Positions 1 to 9,437 of a stretch of 64,000 bases of DNA are shown piece by piece. Numbering within the stretch: position 1 is the first letter of the stretch; the number at the start of each line of letters is the position of its first letter. The translations under genes were made by a program, and so were the position numbers. The notes beneath the pieces are model-generated. The model saw only the letters and a program-made list of their open reading frames with translations. It made no database searches and was not told the DNA's origin. The DNA comes from Actinomadura rupiterrae (GTDB lineage Bacteria; Actinomycetota; Actinomycetes; Streptosporangiales; Streptosporangiaceae), in the NCBI RefSeq assembly GCF_024172125.1, contig NZ_JAMZEA010000005.1, forward strand, positions 310,001 to 374,000, written 5' to 3'.

Positions 1-1905
1 ACCACCTGAGCCACTCCCAGTAACCTCCGCCCAACCCCCATGCCTACGTCCCCACCCCTGATCGCAAATCCACTCGCCCCACAGCGGACGCCGCCGTCCC
101 ACAAGCCCCCATCACCCAAACGCTGCGCGCCAACCAACCCACGCGCCCGCCGACCCGCGCCCCAGCCGCCCCATGGCCCGTCGGCGTATATGCGCCTGAC
201 CCCTCGGCCAGTGCGCACCCATGGCCTGCACAGGCACGTGACCTGCGCGGGTGCGCGACCTGCGCGGGGTGCGCGACCTGCGCGGGTGCGTCGCTCCGTG
301 CGGACGCGTGGCCTGCGCGGGCGCGTGACCAGCGCGGGCGGGTCGATTCGTTCGGGCGCGGCAGGCCCGCCGCTCATGTCGCCAGCCCGTGAAGGCGCAC
401 CACCTGCCCTGCAAGCGCGCACCTCAGCCCTCAGCGCACGTCGTCAGCTGGCGTGCGCGTATCCACCAAACTCCGCATGGCTACGCCCCTGATCGTTCAG
501 CGCAACGCCGCCCGTCCCACAAGCCAAGTCACCGTCCCACAAGCGCACGTCCGCCCGGCCGGGAGCTCACCTCGTCACCTCATGGGCGCCTATGTCGCCA
601 TCTGTAGCCGCATGTCGTCCGCTCGTGAGGTCGCTCGGCCCCGCCCCGCGGACTCAGGTGGTCAGTCCGCGATCGCATGCCCGCTCCCCTACAGGCGCAC
701 GCCCTGGCCCTTTGAGCGAAAACGTCCCGTCACAAGGACATGCCGCCGTTCCCGGGGTGCACGTTGTCCGACGCACGGGCTCAGGTCGTCGGCCCACGAG
801 CGCATATCAACCTCGTCCGGGACCACAAGCTCACGGCTCCGGCCAATGCTCGCGTCCGCACGTCCGGCGAGTAGGCGGTGCCTGCCCCGAGCACACGTCC
901 GCCTGACCTGAGGGTTCAAGAGCCGACCCTTGAGCACTCCTCTGGCCCTTCGGTGTGCGAACGCACTGCGTCGGCCTGTAGGCACACGCCGGCCCGTGAA
1001 ATCCGTCCGACCGTCCCTAGGTCACGTTTGGCGGGCCCGCGAACCCAAGCCGGCCCGGCTGGGCTTCATGCCGATCGTCCGAGCTCACGTCCGCCTGTCG
1101 TGCAGGTTCCTGAGCCGCTTGGCGCGCGGCTCCCGGACGTCGGTTCCGCTGGCTCATGTCTGCGACTCGCGAGCTGACGGACGCCGGTTCCGCGGGCGGA
1201 CGGCCGACCCGTGACAAGCGTGTCGGGCGGACGGCCGACCCGCGACAAGCGCGGCGCGTCCCAAGCCGAATGTGTATCGGTGCCCGAGGCAAAGGGCGTC
1301 CTCTTCAAGGTAGAGAGCGCGCTTCGCTCCAAGGCGAGGACGCGACGTCCCTAGCCCAGGGGACGGTTCGGCCCGAGTGCGTGGGCGGTCGCGTACAAGC
1401 TCGTTGGCGCTGCCACCCCTCGACCTCTTGTGTTCTGGCTGCCGAAACCCCAGGTCGCGCCCCTAACCCCGGTTATCGGGACGATTCCCTGTTGCGCTGA
1501 GAGGGCAGGGGACGTCGCACTAAGGTTCACACGCTGGCGGGGTTGAGGTCCCCCGCTCTCCGAGACAACCCCGCCAGCACTTACCCCGAACAACCGTGTC
1601 CGGTCCCGTTCGAACGCTCACATCCGAGCACGCCTCGAACAACCACGCCTGGACGTTCCTCGGACGGCGCCACCCGAACGCTCCTCAGACGGCACCGCTG
1701 GGACGTTCTTCAAGGCGTTTTCGTTCGGACGCCTTTCGGGCCGCTCCCGAGCTGACGTCCCCAGACCTGTTCGCACGAACTCCCCGCGAACAGGCCCGCT
1801 CGGCTCGTCCAAGGCAGCGTTCAAACGCGTCCAGCCGGAGCCGTCCAGCCAACGTGAGCCCCGGAGCACCCTTCGACGGCGGTCCGGGGGCGGCCCCGCG
1901 CGAGG
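1..1905. other. gene-free GC-rich tract with degenerate short repeats
   Basis: I find no convincing gene here. Open frames exist on both strands but are Arg/Pro/Ser-rich, lack recognisable domains and are typical of chance frames in very GC-rich DNA. The tract is rich in degenerate short motifs, such as variants of tgcgcgggtgcg near 240-340. A direct repeat of gggcggacggccgacccg followed by gacaagcg starts at 1194 and again at 1225. It looks like the other minisatellite-type intergenic tracts of this window. Confidence 0.6.
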
Positions 1906-3354
1906 TTAGTCGGTGGTGCGGCGGACGTCGCCGCCTATTTCGGTCTCCATCGGGGCGATCAGGCCGGCGCCCATGTCGGACGGCTCCCGGCGCTTCACCA
2001 CGGCGTTCAGCAGGTGGTAGCCGAGCAGCAGGACGACCGTGCCGAGGGCGATGCCCTGCAGCGGGAAGTCGTCGGTGATCTTCAGGGTGACGTTGCCGAT
2101 GGCGAGGATGAGGCCGGCGGCGACCGGGACGAGGTTGACCGGGTCGGCGAAGTCCACCCGGTTCTCGACCCAGATCTTGGCGCCGAGCAGGCCGATCATG
2201 CCGTAGAGGACGACCGTGATGCCGCCGAGGACACCGCCCGGGATCGCCGCGACCAGCGCGCCGAACTTGGGGATGAACCCGACCGCGATGGCCACGATGG
2301 CGGCGACCCAGTAGGCGGCCGTCGAGTAGATCCGGGTGGCGGCCATGACGCCGATGTTCTCGGAGTAGGTGGTGGTGGGCGCGCCGCCGACCGCGGTCGC
2401 GAGGGTGGTGGTGAGGCCGTCGGCGGCGAGGGCGCGGCCGAGGTAGGGGTCCAGGTCGTCCCCGGTCATGGCGGCGACGGCCTTCACGTGCCCGGTGTTC
2501 TCGGCGATGAGCGCGATCACGACGGGCAGGGCCAGCAGGATCGCCGACATCTTGAAGTTCGGCCCGTGCAGGTGCGGCAGGCCGAGCCAGTCGGCCGTCC
2601 TCACCGCCGACAGGTCCACGCGGTGGTGCGGGAAGGCGGTCGCGATGCAGTACGGACCCTCCTTCGGGCACGGGTGGCCCGCCGCGTCCAGCAGGTTCTT
2701 GCCGCCCTGGACGGACGTGACCTTGCCCGCCGTCCGGTCCAGCACCCAGGACAGCGCGAAGCCGAAGACCAGCGCGAGCAGCACGTTGATCCGCGCCCAG
2801 AACCCGCGCAGCAGAACGGCGCCGAGCACGGCGAACGCCATCGTCGCGATGGCGACCCACTGGTCCTGCGGCCAGTAGACGTTCGCGACGACCGGCGCGA
2901 GGTTGAACCCGATCAGCACGACGACCGCGCCGGTCACCACCGGCGGCAGGACGGCGTGCAGGACGTTCGCGCCGAGGAAGTGGATCACGAGCCCGACCGC
3001 GAGCAGCGCCACGCCGACCCACAGGATCGCGCCGGTGACCGTCCCGGAGTCGCCGCCCGCCGCGCGGATCGCGGCCGCGACCCCGACGAACGACGCGCTC
3101 GACCCGAGGTAGGACGGCACCCTCCCACTCGTGATCAGCAGGAACAGGATGGTGGCGACGCCGGACATCATGATCGCCAGGTTGGGGTCCAGCCCCATGA
3201 GCACCGGGAACACGAACGTGGCGCCGAACATCGCCACCACGTGCTGGGCCCCGATGCCCGCGGTGCGCGGCCAGGACAGCCGCTCGTCCGGGCGGACGAC
3301 CTCCCCCGGCGGCGGCGTCTTCCCGTCGCCGTGCACCTTCCAGCCGAACCCCAT
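1906..3354 (-). CDS. NCS2-family uracil/xanthine permease
   Basis: Polytopic inner-membrane nucleobase:cation symporter of the NCS2 (UraA/RutG/XanQ) family, 482 residues, which is the normal size. About twelve to fourteen hydrophobic segments run from residue ~30 to ~460. Family signatures are IAENTGH near the middle and GGAPTTTYSENIG, the conserved substrate/ion-binding half-helix region. Upstream in-frame sequence is low-complexity, so I place the start at the ATG at 3354, preceded by GAGGAG six bases away. It lies 188 bp downstream of the pucR-type gene on the same strand, and the window holds a purine-related DUF2877 gene close by. The substrate could therefore be uracil, xanthine or a ureide precursor. 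Sequence alone does not settle which. Confidence 0.88.
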   Translation of the reverse strand: MGFGWKVHGDGKTPPPGEVVRPDERLSWPRTAGIGAQHVVAMFGATFVFPVLMGLDPNLAIMMSGVATILFLLITSGRVPSYLGSSASFVGVAAAIRAAGGDSGTVTGAILWVGVALLAVGLVIHFLGANVLHAVLPPVVTGAVVVLIGFNLAPVVANVYWPQDQWVAIATMAFAVLGAVLLRGFWARINVLLALVFGFALSWVLDRTAGKVTSVQGGKNLLDAAGHPCPKEGPYCIATAFPHHRVDLSAVRTADWLGLPHLHGPNFKMSAILLALPVVIALIAENTGHVKAVAAMTGDDLDPYLGRALAADGLTTTLATAVGGAPTTTYSENIGVMAATRIYSTAAYWVAAIVAIAVGFIPKFGALVAAIPGGVLGGITVVLYGMIGLLGAKIWVENRVDFADPVNLVPVAAGLILAIGNVTLKITDDFPLQGIALGTVVLLLGYHLLNAVVKRREPSDMGAGLIAPMETEIGGDVRRTTD

Positions 3355-3457
3355 CCGGAACTCCTCGTCAACGCTAACGCTACGTGAACGAGGATGCCGC
3401 AGCGGGCGCGGCCACGCACCACCGGGGGTGGCGCAGCGACCGCTGCCCGCGCGCGAG

Positions 3458-3493
3458 GATCGGATTCCGCACACGGCGATCGGATTCCGCACA
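3458..3493. promoter_or_regulatory. two 16-bp direct repeats upstream of the permease, candidate operator
   Basis: The sequence gatcggattccgcaca occurs exactly twice, at 3458-3473 and 3478-3493. The 20-bp period places both copies on the same face of the helix. They sit in the 188-bp gap between the pucR-like gene and the permease it precedes, about 105-140 bp upstream of the permease start. A small inverted repeat TGCGCgtatGCGCA follows at 3517-3530. A role as PucR-type operator is inference from position. Confidence 0.4.
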
Positions 3494-3542
3494 TACGAAA
3501 GCCGGACGGGTCCGTTTGCGCGTATGCGCAGGGCGCGAAAGG

Positions 3543-6377
3543 CTAGATTCCGCGCATTCGCAGGACGTGCAGGGCCAGCGTCAGGTTCAGGCGCAGGTGC
3601 GCGTCCTCGGTGAAGGGTCCCAGCAGGCGCTCCAGCTTCCCGATGCGGTAACGCAGCGTGTTGTAGTGGAAGTGCAGCCGCCGAGCGGTCTCGGCGACGT
3701 TGAGGTTGGTCTCCAGGAGCACCTGCAGCGTCCGGCGCAGGTCCACGAGCTCGGGCTCGTCGTCGGCGGCCAGGTCGCCGAGCGTCTCGCGGACGAACGC
3801 GTGCAGCTCCTCCGGATCCGGGACGAGGCTGAGCAGCCGGTACACCCCGAGCTGGTCGAAGTGCGCCCGGGCGCCGTCGCCGTGCAGCTGCCGCCCGACG
3901 CGGACGGACTTCAGCGCCTGCTCGTACGCCTCCGGCAGCCGGGCCGGGGACACCACGGTGCGGCTGATGCCGGTCGAGAACGTCCGGCGGACGGACGAGT
4001 GCTCGGCGAACAGCGCGGCGGCCTCCTTGACCAGGGTGTGGACCGGTCCACCGTCCATGTCCGGATCGTCGCCGTCCGCGCCGACCACGGCCACGACCTC
4101 GTGCGCGAAGCTCGCCACGGCCGCGCCCCGGTCGTGCCGCCGCACGGCCGCCGCCCACGCCGCCGCGAGCCGCTCCTGCGCCGCCCGCTCCTCGGCCCCG
4201 CGTCCGCCGCCGCGTGGGCCGGCTCCGGGACGTCCTGCCGCAGCACGCGCCCCGGCGGCCGGACGGGCGGTCGCCGAACGTCCGCCCAGGTCAGTGGCGC
4301 CACGGCTCGGGTTTGCGGCGTCCGTTCGATTGCTTTCGGCACGGTCGCCTGCGGCGCGTCGTCCGCCGGCCTCAGCCGGACGACCGGCCCCGCCGGCATC
4401 AGGCGCGCCGCGCCCGGAGGCGGCGGGGTCGTCCGCGCCGCGCCGAGAGCCGACGCCCTCGGCCGAACGTCCGGCGCCGCTGGCGCCTGCCTCTTCGAGG
4501 CCACGTCCGCCCAGGTCAGCGGGCCGCGCACTGCTCGCTGCACGCCCGGAGAGGCCCGCGTCGTCGTGCCTGCTCGTGCCGGGGCCCGCGCCGCGTTGCC
4601 CGCGTTGGCTTGGCTCGCCGTGACCGGATCCACCGGTTCGCCCCGCGGCTCCGGACCGGTCTCCGGCGGAGGGGCCGGCGTCGGATGTGTCGCGGCCCAC
4701 GGCGTTTGCGCCGCGTCCGTGAGCGTTATGCCCTGTTCCGTCGGCTAGGTCGAGGACGTCCCGTCCGGCTGCATCGGCAAGATCGGGGGCAGGCACCCCA
4801 CGTCCGGCCAAACCGCGCGAAACACTCCCCTCCCCGTCGTCCAGCCCAGCCTCGCCACGCGAGCCACGCCCTGCCGCGTCCCCCAAAGCCGCGTCGTCCG
4901 AGTCCCGCCGTGACGCATCGTTTGGTCCACGCGAAGAAGCACCGCTCGGGCCGCGCCCGGACGCGCCGTCCGCACCGCGCGAAGAAGCCTCGCTCGGGCC
5001 GTGCCGGGACTCGTCGTTCGGGCCAAGCGAAGATCCATCGCTCGGACCGTTTCGGGATGGGTCGAGGGGGTCGAGGGCGGTTCGGGTGCCCAGTTCGACG
5101 GCGACGCGGGTGCCGTTGTCCGAGGTGTAGACCGCGGCGGAGGCGTCGCCCGACGACAGGGTCAGGTCGGGTTCGGCTTGCGCCTCCACGCCGAGGGGCT
5201 GGACGGCCTCGGAGTCGGCGCGTCCCGTTTCGGGCTTCCGGGAGGACGTTCCCGGGCGGGCTGTCACTGCGGACACGACCTCCGGATGCGCGTCGGCGCC
5301 CTTCGCCGGTCGCGCGCGTGCACGAGGGTCGCCCCCAGCGGAACGGACCGGACGAGCCTGCGCCACCGGTTCCGGCTCCGGACGCGGACGGCCGTCCAGT
5401 TCGGCCACGATGACCAGGACCGGACGGTCGAGGTCCCAGCCGAAACCGGAGCAGTGCGCGATGACGCGGTCGTCGTCCCCGGCGCGTCCGGCGAGGATGT
5501 CGCGCAGGAAGTCGGCGCGGTACTTGCTCTCCACGGCGGCGACGGCCTGCTGCTTGGTCACCACCAGCGCGGCGACGGTGGCGGCGCGTTCGAGGATGCC
5601 GAGGGCGCCCTCGCCGAGCGTGCCGTCCGGCCGGAACGCGACCAGGCGGCCGTGGTCGAAGCCGCCCGCGACCACTGGGACGACCAGGTGGTCACCCTCG
5701 GCGCCGGGCGCGGCGTCCCCGCGGTGCGCGATCGCGCGGACGGCTCTGACCTGCTCTTCCGTCCCGGACGCGGCCAGGATCCGGCGCTCGCCGTCCAGCA
5801 CCGCGACGGCCGCGTCCAGGTGCGCGGCGACCTCGTCCACGACCTCGCGGAGCCCGCCCCCGCACAGGACGGTCTGCACGAGCGCGCGGTGCACCTCCTC
5901 GGTGCGGGCGAGGACGGCCGCCTGCCGGTTCAGGATGTCGGTGAGGACCTGGTTCAGGACGTCGTCGAACCCGACGTCAGCGGGCAGCAGGATCAGCGGG
6001 AAGCCGCGCCGGTCGGCCTGTTCGAGCATCTCCTGCGGCGGTTCGGCCAGGTACCGGCCGGGCTTGATGGCGAGCGCCGCGACACCGCGCTCGTCCAGGT
6101 CGCCGACCAGGTCCAGGAGGCCGCGCGGGGTTCCGCGCAGCGGGTAGCCGGTGGTCAGCAGCAGCTCGTTCGGCTTGACCCACGGCAGGATGTCGGGGAC
6201 TTCCATCACGTTCAGCCGCTGGACGACACGGCCGAGTCCGGCGCGTCCGGCGATGAGCCGCGCGCCGCGCAGAGCGGAGACTTCGAGGACCTCGCCGACC
6301 GGCAGGCCCCGGGTGAGGGTGCCGGTGCTCGCGAAACGGCGGGCCGGTGGGCCCGCCTCAACGCGGATGTCACTCAT
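3543..6377 (-). CDS. pucR: PucR-family transcriptional regulator with ~390-residue repeat insert
   Basis: Transcription factor of the PucR/CdaR type, known for control of purine or ureide catabolism. Residues ~10-140 form the PucR N-terminal (purine catabolism regulator-like) domain. Residues ~150-330 are a GAF-like/GGDEF-like sensor part. The C-terminus is the PucR helix-turn-helix (NLNVAETARRLHFHYNTLRY) near residue ~895. The family is usually ~500-550 residues; this protein is 944. The excess is one Gly/Ser/Asp/Arg-rich low-complexity block, roughly residues 330-725, inserted after LVIVAELDG inside the middle domain. I use the ATG at 6377, which has GAGGTG upstream; a GTG at 6389 is an alternative. 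It is divergent from the DUF2877 gene and upstream of the permease, so all three probably share control. Confidence 0.9.
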   Translation of the reverse strand: MSDIRVEAGPPARRFASTGTLTRGLPVGEVLEVSALRGARLIAGRAGLGRVVQRLNVMEVPDILPWVKPNELLLTTGYPLRGTPRGLLDLVGDLDERGVAALAIKPGRYLAEPPQEMLEQADRRGFPLILLPADVGFDDVLNQVLTDILNRQAAVLARTEEVHRALVQTVLCGGGLREVVDEVAAHLDAAVAVLDGERRILAASGTEEQVRAVRAIAHRGDAAPGAEGDHLVVPVVAGGFDHGRLVAFRPDGTLGEGALGILERAATVAALVVTKQQAVAAVESKYRADFLRDILAGRAGDDDRVIAHCSGFGWDLDRPVLVIVAELDGRPRPEPEPVAQARPVRSAGGDPRARARPAKGADAHPEVVSAVTARPGTSSRKPETGRADSEAVQPLGVEAQAEPDLTLSSGDASAAVYTSDNGTRVAVELGTRTALDPLDPSRNGPSDGSSLGPNDESRHGPSEASSRGADGASGRGPSGASSRGPNDASRRDSDDAALGDAAGRGSRGEAGLDDGEGSVSRGLAGRGVPAPDLADAAGRDVLDLADGTGHNAHGRGANAVGRDTSDAGPSAGDRSGAAGRTGGSGHGEPSQRGQRGAGPGTSRHDDAGLSGRAASSARPADLGGRGLEEAGASGAGRSAEGVGSRRGADDPAASGRGAPDAGGAGRPAEAGGRRAAGDRAESNRTDAANPSRGATDLGGRSATARPAAGARAAAGRPGAGPRGGGRGAEERAAQERLAAAWAAAVRRHDRGAAVASFAHEVVAVVGADGDDPDMDGGPVHTLVKEAAALFAEHSSVRRTFSTGISRTVVSPARLPEAYEQALKSVRVGRQLHGDGARAHFDQLGVYRLLSLVPDPEELHAFVRETLGDLAADDEPELVDLRRTLQVLLETNLNVAETARRLHFHYNTLRYRIGKLERLLGPFTEDAHLRLNLTLALHVLRMRGI
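4202..5390 (-). repeat. in-frame low-complexity expansion inside pucR
   Basis: This block codes for runs of degenerate octapeptides such as GPSEASSR, GADGASGR, GPSGASSR and GPNDASRR, a 24-bp period that is clearest at about 4880-5060. Longer Gly/Ala/Arg-rich stretches lie on either side. The frame is maintained throughout, so it behaves as coding DNA and not as an insertion element. I saw no intein motifs and no transposase. Confidence 0.75.
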
Positions 6378-6424
6378 GCCAGGGGTCACCTCGCCTTAGG
6401 TGCGTCGATCGCCGGATGAGGCGC

Positions 6425-6445
6425 GATCGCTACCGTTTCGCGATC
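6425..6445. promoter_or_regulatory. inverted repeat in the pucR/DUF2877 divergent promoter region
   Basis: GATCGC (6425-6430) and GCGATC (6440-6445) form an inverted repeat with nine bases between. It lies in the ~205-bp gap between the divergent pucR and DUF2877 genes. A second dyad, CGCCCC-N5/6-GGGGCG, lies near 6500-6517. Either could be a regulator site. The first also resembles the end of the dispersed palindromic repeats found at the right of the window (tcgcgatcaacc). Confidence 0.3.
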
Positions 6446-6583
6446 AACCCTGACAACAAAGACGAACCATGACAAGCAGTCTTGGCAGCTTTTCCCATAC
6501 GCCCCTCGCGTGGGGCGGTCTACGGTCGCCGGGAGGCTCGGCCCGCAGCGTCGCGGGCCGGGGACGAGTTCCCGGGAGGCTGG

Positions 6584-7525
6584 GTGGGCGTGCCGGTCCG
6601 CGAAGCGCTGCAGCCGACGGCCAGGCAGGGTCCGGCTCCGGCCGGGGCCGCGGCGCTCCCGCTGCGCCGGCTGCTGGACGCCCCGCTCCGTCCGGCGCGC
6701 GTGATCGCGGTGTTCCCGGCGGCGGTGTACATCGAGGTCAGAGGCGTCCCCGAGCCCCGGGTGCTGGCCATCGTCGCGGAGGGCGCGGTCCGGCTTCCGA
6801 ACGCGGTCGTCCTAGTCGTCCCGGCGCGGGACCGGCCGTTCGCCCGCGTCCGCGAGGGCGCCGAGGCGTGGATCGGCGAGGGCTGCGTCGAGACGTGCGG
6901 GCTGCGCGTCAAGGCCCGCCGCTGGTGGGATCCGACGCCGGTTCTGGCCGCTTTGTCCCCCGCGTCCCTAGCCCACGGGATCCGCGGCCTCGAAGTCGCG
7001 CTCCGCGACGCCGGACCCGCCGCCGTCGGCGGACTCGCCGGGCACCGCGGCCCCACGCAGCTCGCCGAGGCCTGCGCCGACGGCGACCTCGCGGGCGCGG
7101 TCGAGGCGGCCGAACGCATCGTCGGGCTGGGCCCCGGCCTCACTCCGAGCGGCGACGACGTCCTCGCCGGTCTGCTGGTCGCGGCCCGCCTGCTCGGACG
7201 CGCCGTGCGCGGCGGCGGCCCGGCGGTCTGGCTCGCCGACTGGCTCGGCGCCGCCGTCACCGAGGACGCGGACACCCGCACGACCGCGCTCGCCGCGACC
7301 CTCCTGCACTGCGCCGCGAAGGGCCAGGCCGGCGGCGAGGTCGCGGCCGTGCTGCGCGGCATCGCCGGCCACGAACCCCCCGGCCCCGCCGTCCGCCGCC
7401 TCCTCACCGTCGGCCACACGTCGGGCGCCGACCTCGCCTGGGGCGTCCTGGCCGGCTGCCGAGCCGCCCTCTCCCTGGCCGCCCGCCACTCCCCCACCCC
7501 AAGACCGCAAACAGTGAACGTCTAA
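6584..7525 (+). CDS. DUF2877 (AllH-like) protein
   Basis: Soluble protein of the DUF2877 family, recognised by GLGPGLTPSGDDVLAG near residue ~185 and the C-terminal GHTSGADLAWGVLAG. The E. coli member (AllH/YlbF) works with FdrA/AllF and AllG in the oxamate carbamoyltransferase step of anaerobic allantoin breakdown. No fdrA or allG homologue is present in this window. An earlier in-frame TTG at 6482 would add ~34 residues with poor codon bias. I prefer the GTG at 6584 (or 6590) because GGAGG stands at 6575-6579. It is divergent from pucR, which supports a purine/ureide role. The exact reaction here is unknown. Confidence 0.8.
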   Translation: MGVPVREALQPTARQGPAPAGAAALPLRRLLDAPLRPARVIAVFPAAVYIEVRGVPEPRVLAIVAEGAVRLPNAVVLVVPARDRPFARVREGAEAWIGEGCVETCGLRVKARRWWDPTPVLAALSPASLAHGIRGLEVALRDAGPAAVGGLAGHRGPTQLAEACADGDLAGAVEAAERIVGLGPGLTPSGDDVLAGLLVAARLLGRAVRGGGPAVWLADWLGAAVTEDADTRTTALAATLLHCAAKGQAGGEVAAVLRGIAGHEPPGPAVRRLLTVGHTSGADLAWGVLAGCRAALSLAARHSPTPRPQTVNV

Positions 7526-7810
7526 CGCTCACCCTCGATCCCCCGCGATCGAAACCCGCTCAACCAACCACCCTCGACCACCACCACTCACCCCGCCCAA
7601 GAACGCTCACCCCCGCCCACTCGACCAAGAACGCTCAACTGCCGCTCACCCGACCAAGAACGCTCAGGCGGGAACAACCCCGATCAACCGAACCTCAATG
7701 ACCGAACGACCACCCGCCAGACGACGACGCCAGGAGATCTGCTGGGTCGGCATTGATGACCTGCGGACAGGCTTCCGGCCCAGAGCGCGGACATGACCGA
7801 CCCGCGAGCA

Positions 7811-8340
7811 GACCGGCCGCAGGTCGCGTGTGGACATCACGAGCGCGCGAGCAGACAGCCGCGAGCGCGACGACTTGCAGGTCGGGCACTGCGGTCGGCT
7901 GGCTACGGGCGGGGCCAGCGGGCTTCGGGTGGGGCGGGCTCCGGGTGGGGCGACGGGCTCCGGCGGACCGGCCGCAGGTCGCGGTGTGGACATCACGAGC
8001 GCGCGAGCAGACGGCCGCGAGGGCAACGACTTGCGGGTCGGGCACTGCGGTCGGCGGGCTACGGGTGCGGCAGCGGGCTACGGGCGGGGCCAGCGCGCGG
8101 GGCCGGCCGGCTTCGGGCGGGCCGGGCCCCGGGTGGGGCGCCGGGCTCCGGCGGACCGGCCGCAGGTCGCGGTGTGGACATCACGAGCGCGCGAGCAGAC
8201 GGCCGCGAGGGCAACGACTTGCGGGTCGGGCACTGCGGTCGGCGGGCTACGGGTGCGGCAGCGGGCTACGGGCGGGGCCAGCGCGCGGGGCCGGCGGGCT
8301 TCGGGCGGGCCGGGCTCCGGGTGCGGCGACGGGCTCCGAG
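7811..8340. repeat. three tandem copies of a 155-188 bp repeat
   Basis: Copies begin with gaccggccgcaggtcgcg at 7811, 7966 and 8154. Each continues with gtggacatcacgagcgcgcg and a block containing gggtcgggcactgcggtcgg. The first unit is 155 bp; the second is 188 bp and almost identical to the third, which runs to ~8340. The array fills most of the gap 7526-8519 between the DUF2877 and epimerase genes. The flanks (7526-7810, 8341-8519) hold degenerate GC-rich repeats and no gene. The frames across it are open but Arg/Ala/Gly-rich and carry no domain. Confidence 0.85.
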
Positions 8341-8519
8341 TGCGGCGACGGGCTCCGGGTGGGGCGACGGGCTGCGGGTGGGGCTTGGGGGCCGGGGGGC
8401 TGCGAAGAGGGGGTGCGTTACGGGGCACGGGCGGGGTTGTGGGGTGGGAGGCGTGGCTGGTGCGTGGGTGGGTGGGGCATTGGGGAAGGCGTGGTGGTGG
8501 GCGGGATAGCCTGCGCGGC

Positions 8520-9437
8520 ATGAGTGAGCAGCGTCCGATCACTGGAGATCAGCATGTTCTGGCTGCGGGGCCGTATCGGGCCGTGGTGACCGAGTCGGGG
8601 GCGGGGCTGCGCAGTCTCACGCACGACGGACTCGACGTGGTGTTGACGCATGACGCGGACAAGCTCGCTCCGGCCGCCTTCGGCCAGTTGCTCGTCCCGT
8701 GGCCGAACCGGGTCGACCGCGGTCGGTACACGTTCGGCGGCGAGTCGTACCAGCTCGCGTTGTCCGAGCCGAAGTTCGAGAACGCGATCCACGGACTGGC
8801 CCGCTGGGCGCCGTGGAGGGCCGTTCAGCAGGCGGACGACCGCGTCACGCTCGCCCTCGACCTGCTCGGCGCGCAGGGGTACCCGTTCCGGCTGGCCTTC
8901 ACCGTCGAGTACGTCCTGCACGCCGAGGACGGTCTGACCGTCCACCTCAGCGCGGAGAACACCGGCACGCGTCCTGCGCCGTATGCGCACGGTGCTCATC
9001 CGTACCTCACGGTGGGCGTTCCGATCGACGAATGCACAGCCGTGCTCGATGCTGAACGTTTCCTGCCCACCGATGATCGAATGATCCCGCCCGGAGCCCC
9101 CGTCCCGGTGGACGGCACCGACCGTGACCTGCGCGGCGGACGCGTCCTCGGGGCGCGCGAGATCGACAACGCGTACACCGGCCTCGCCCGGGACGAACAC
9201 GGACGAGCATGGGCGCGCCTGTCCGGAGGCGGACGCACGGTCGAGCTCTGGGCGGACGAGGCGCACCCCTGGATCGAGGTCTACACGGCCCACACCATCC
9301 CGGCCGGGAACCGCCGCCTCGGCCTCGCCGTCGAGCCGATGACCGCCCCACCGAACGCTTTCGTCACCGGAACGGACCTGATCGAACTCGCACCGGGTGC
9401 CCGCACGGGCGGTTCATGGGGGATCATGGCGTCGTGA
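8520..9437 (+). CDS. aldose 1-epimerase family protein
   Basis: Cytosolic galactose-mutarotase-like protein of 305 residues that likely interconverts anomers of a sugar. Family signatures are VPWPNRVDRGRYTF near residue ~60, the His of AIHGLARW (~90), the His of GAHPYL (~160) and the catalytic-type Glu of VEPMTAPPNAF (~280). I start at the ATG at 8520 because upstream in-frame sequence lies within the tandem repeats. Its stop overlaps the GTG of the next gene by four bases (GTGA), so the two are translationally coupled. The sugar substrate cannot be told. Confidence 0.85.
   Translation: MSEQRPITGDQHVLAAGPYRAVVTESGAGLRSLTHDGLDVVLTHDADKLAPAAFGQLLVPWPNRVDRGRYTFGGESYQLALSEPKFENAIHGLARWAPWRAVQQADDRVTLALDLLGAQGYPFRLAFTVEYVLHAEDGLTVHLSAENTGTRPAPYAHGAHPYLTVGVPIDECTAVLDAERFLPTDDRMIPPGAPVPVDGTDRDLRGGRVLGAREIDNAYTGLARDEHGRAWARLSGGGRTVELWADEAHPWIEVYTAHTIPAGNRRLGLAVEPMTAPPNAFVTGTDLIELAPGARTGGSWGIMAS

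Noticed and set aside
4202..5390. Intein or intron in pucR
   Set aside because: The insertion is repetitive, in frame, and has no Cys/Ser...His-Asn splice junction or endonuclease motif.
7811..8340. Possible CRISPR array
   Set aside because: Units are contiguous 155-188 bp repeats without short repeats and unique spacers, and no cas gene is present. The same applies to the 119-bp units at 48913-49231.
7830..8519. 230-codon in-frame extension upstream of the epimerase gene
   Set aside because: It is translated from the tandem repeat array, has no homology, and the ATG at 8520 gives the normal family length.
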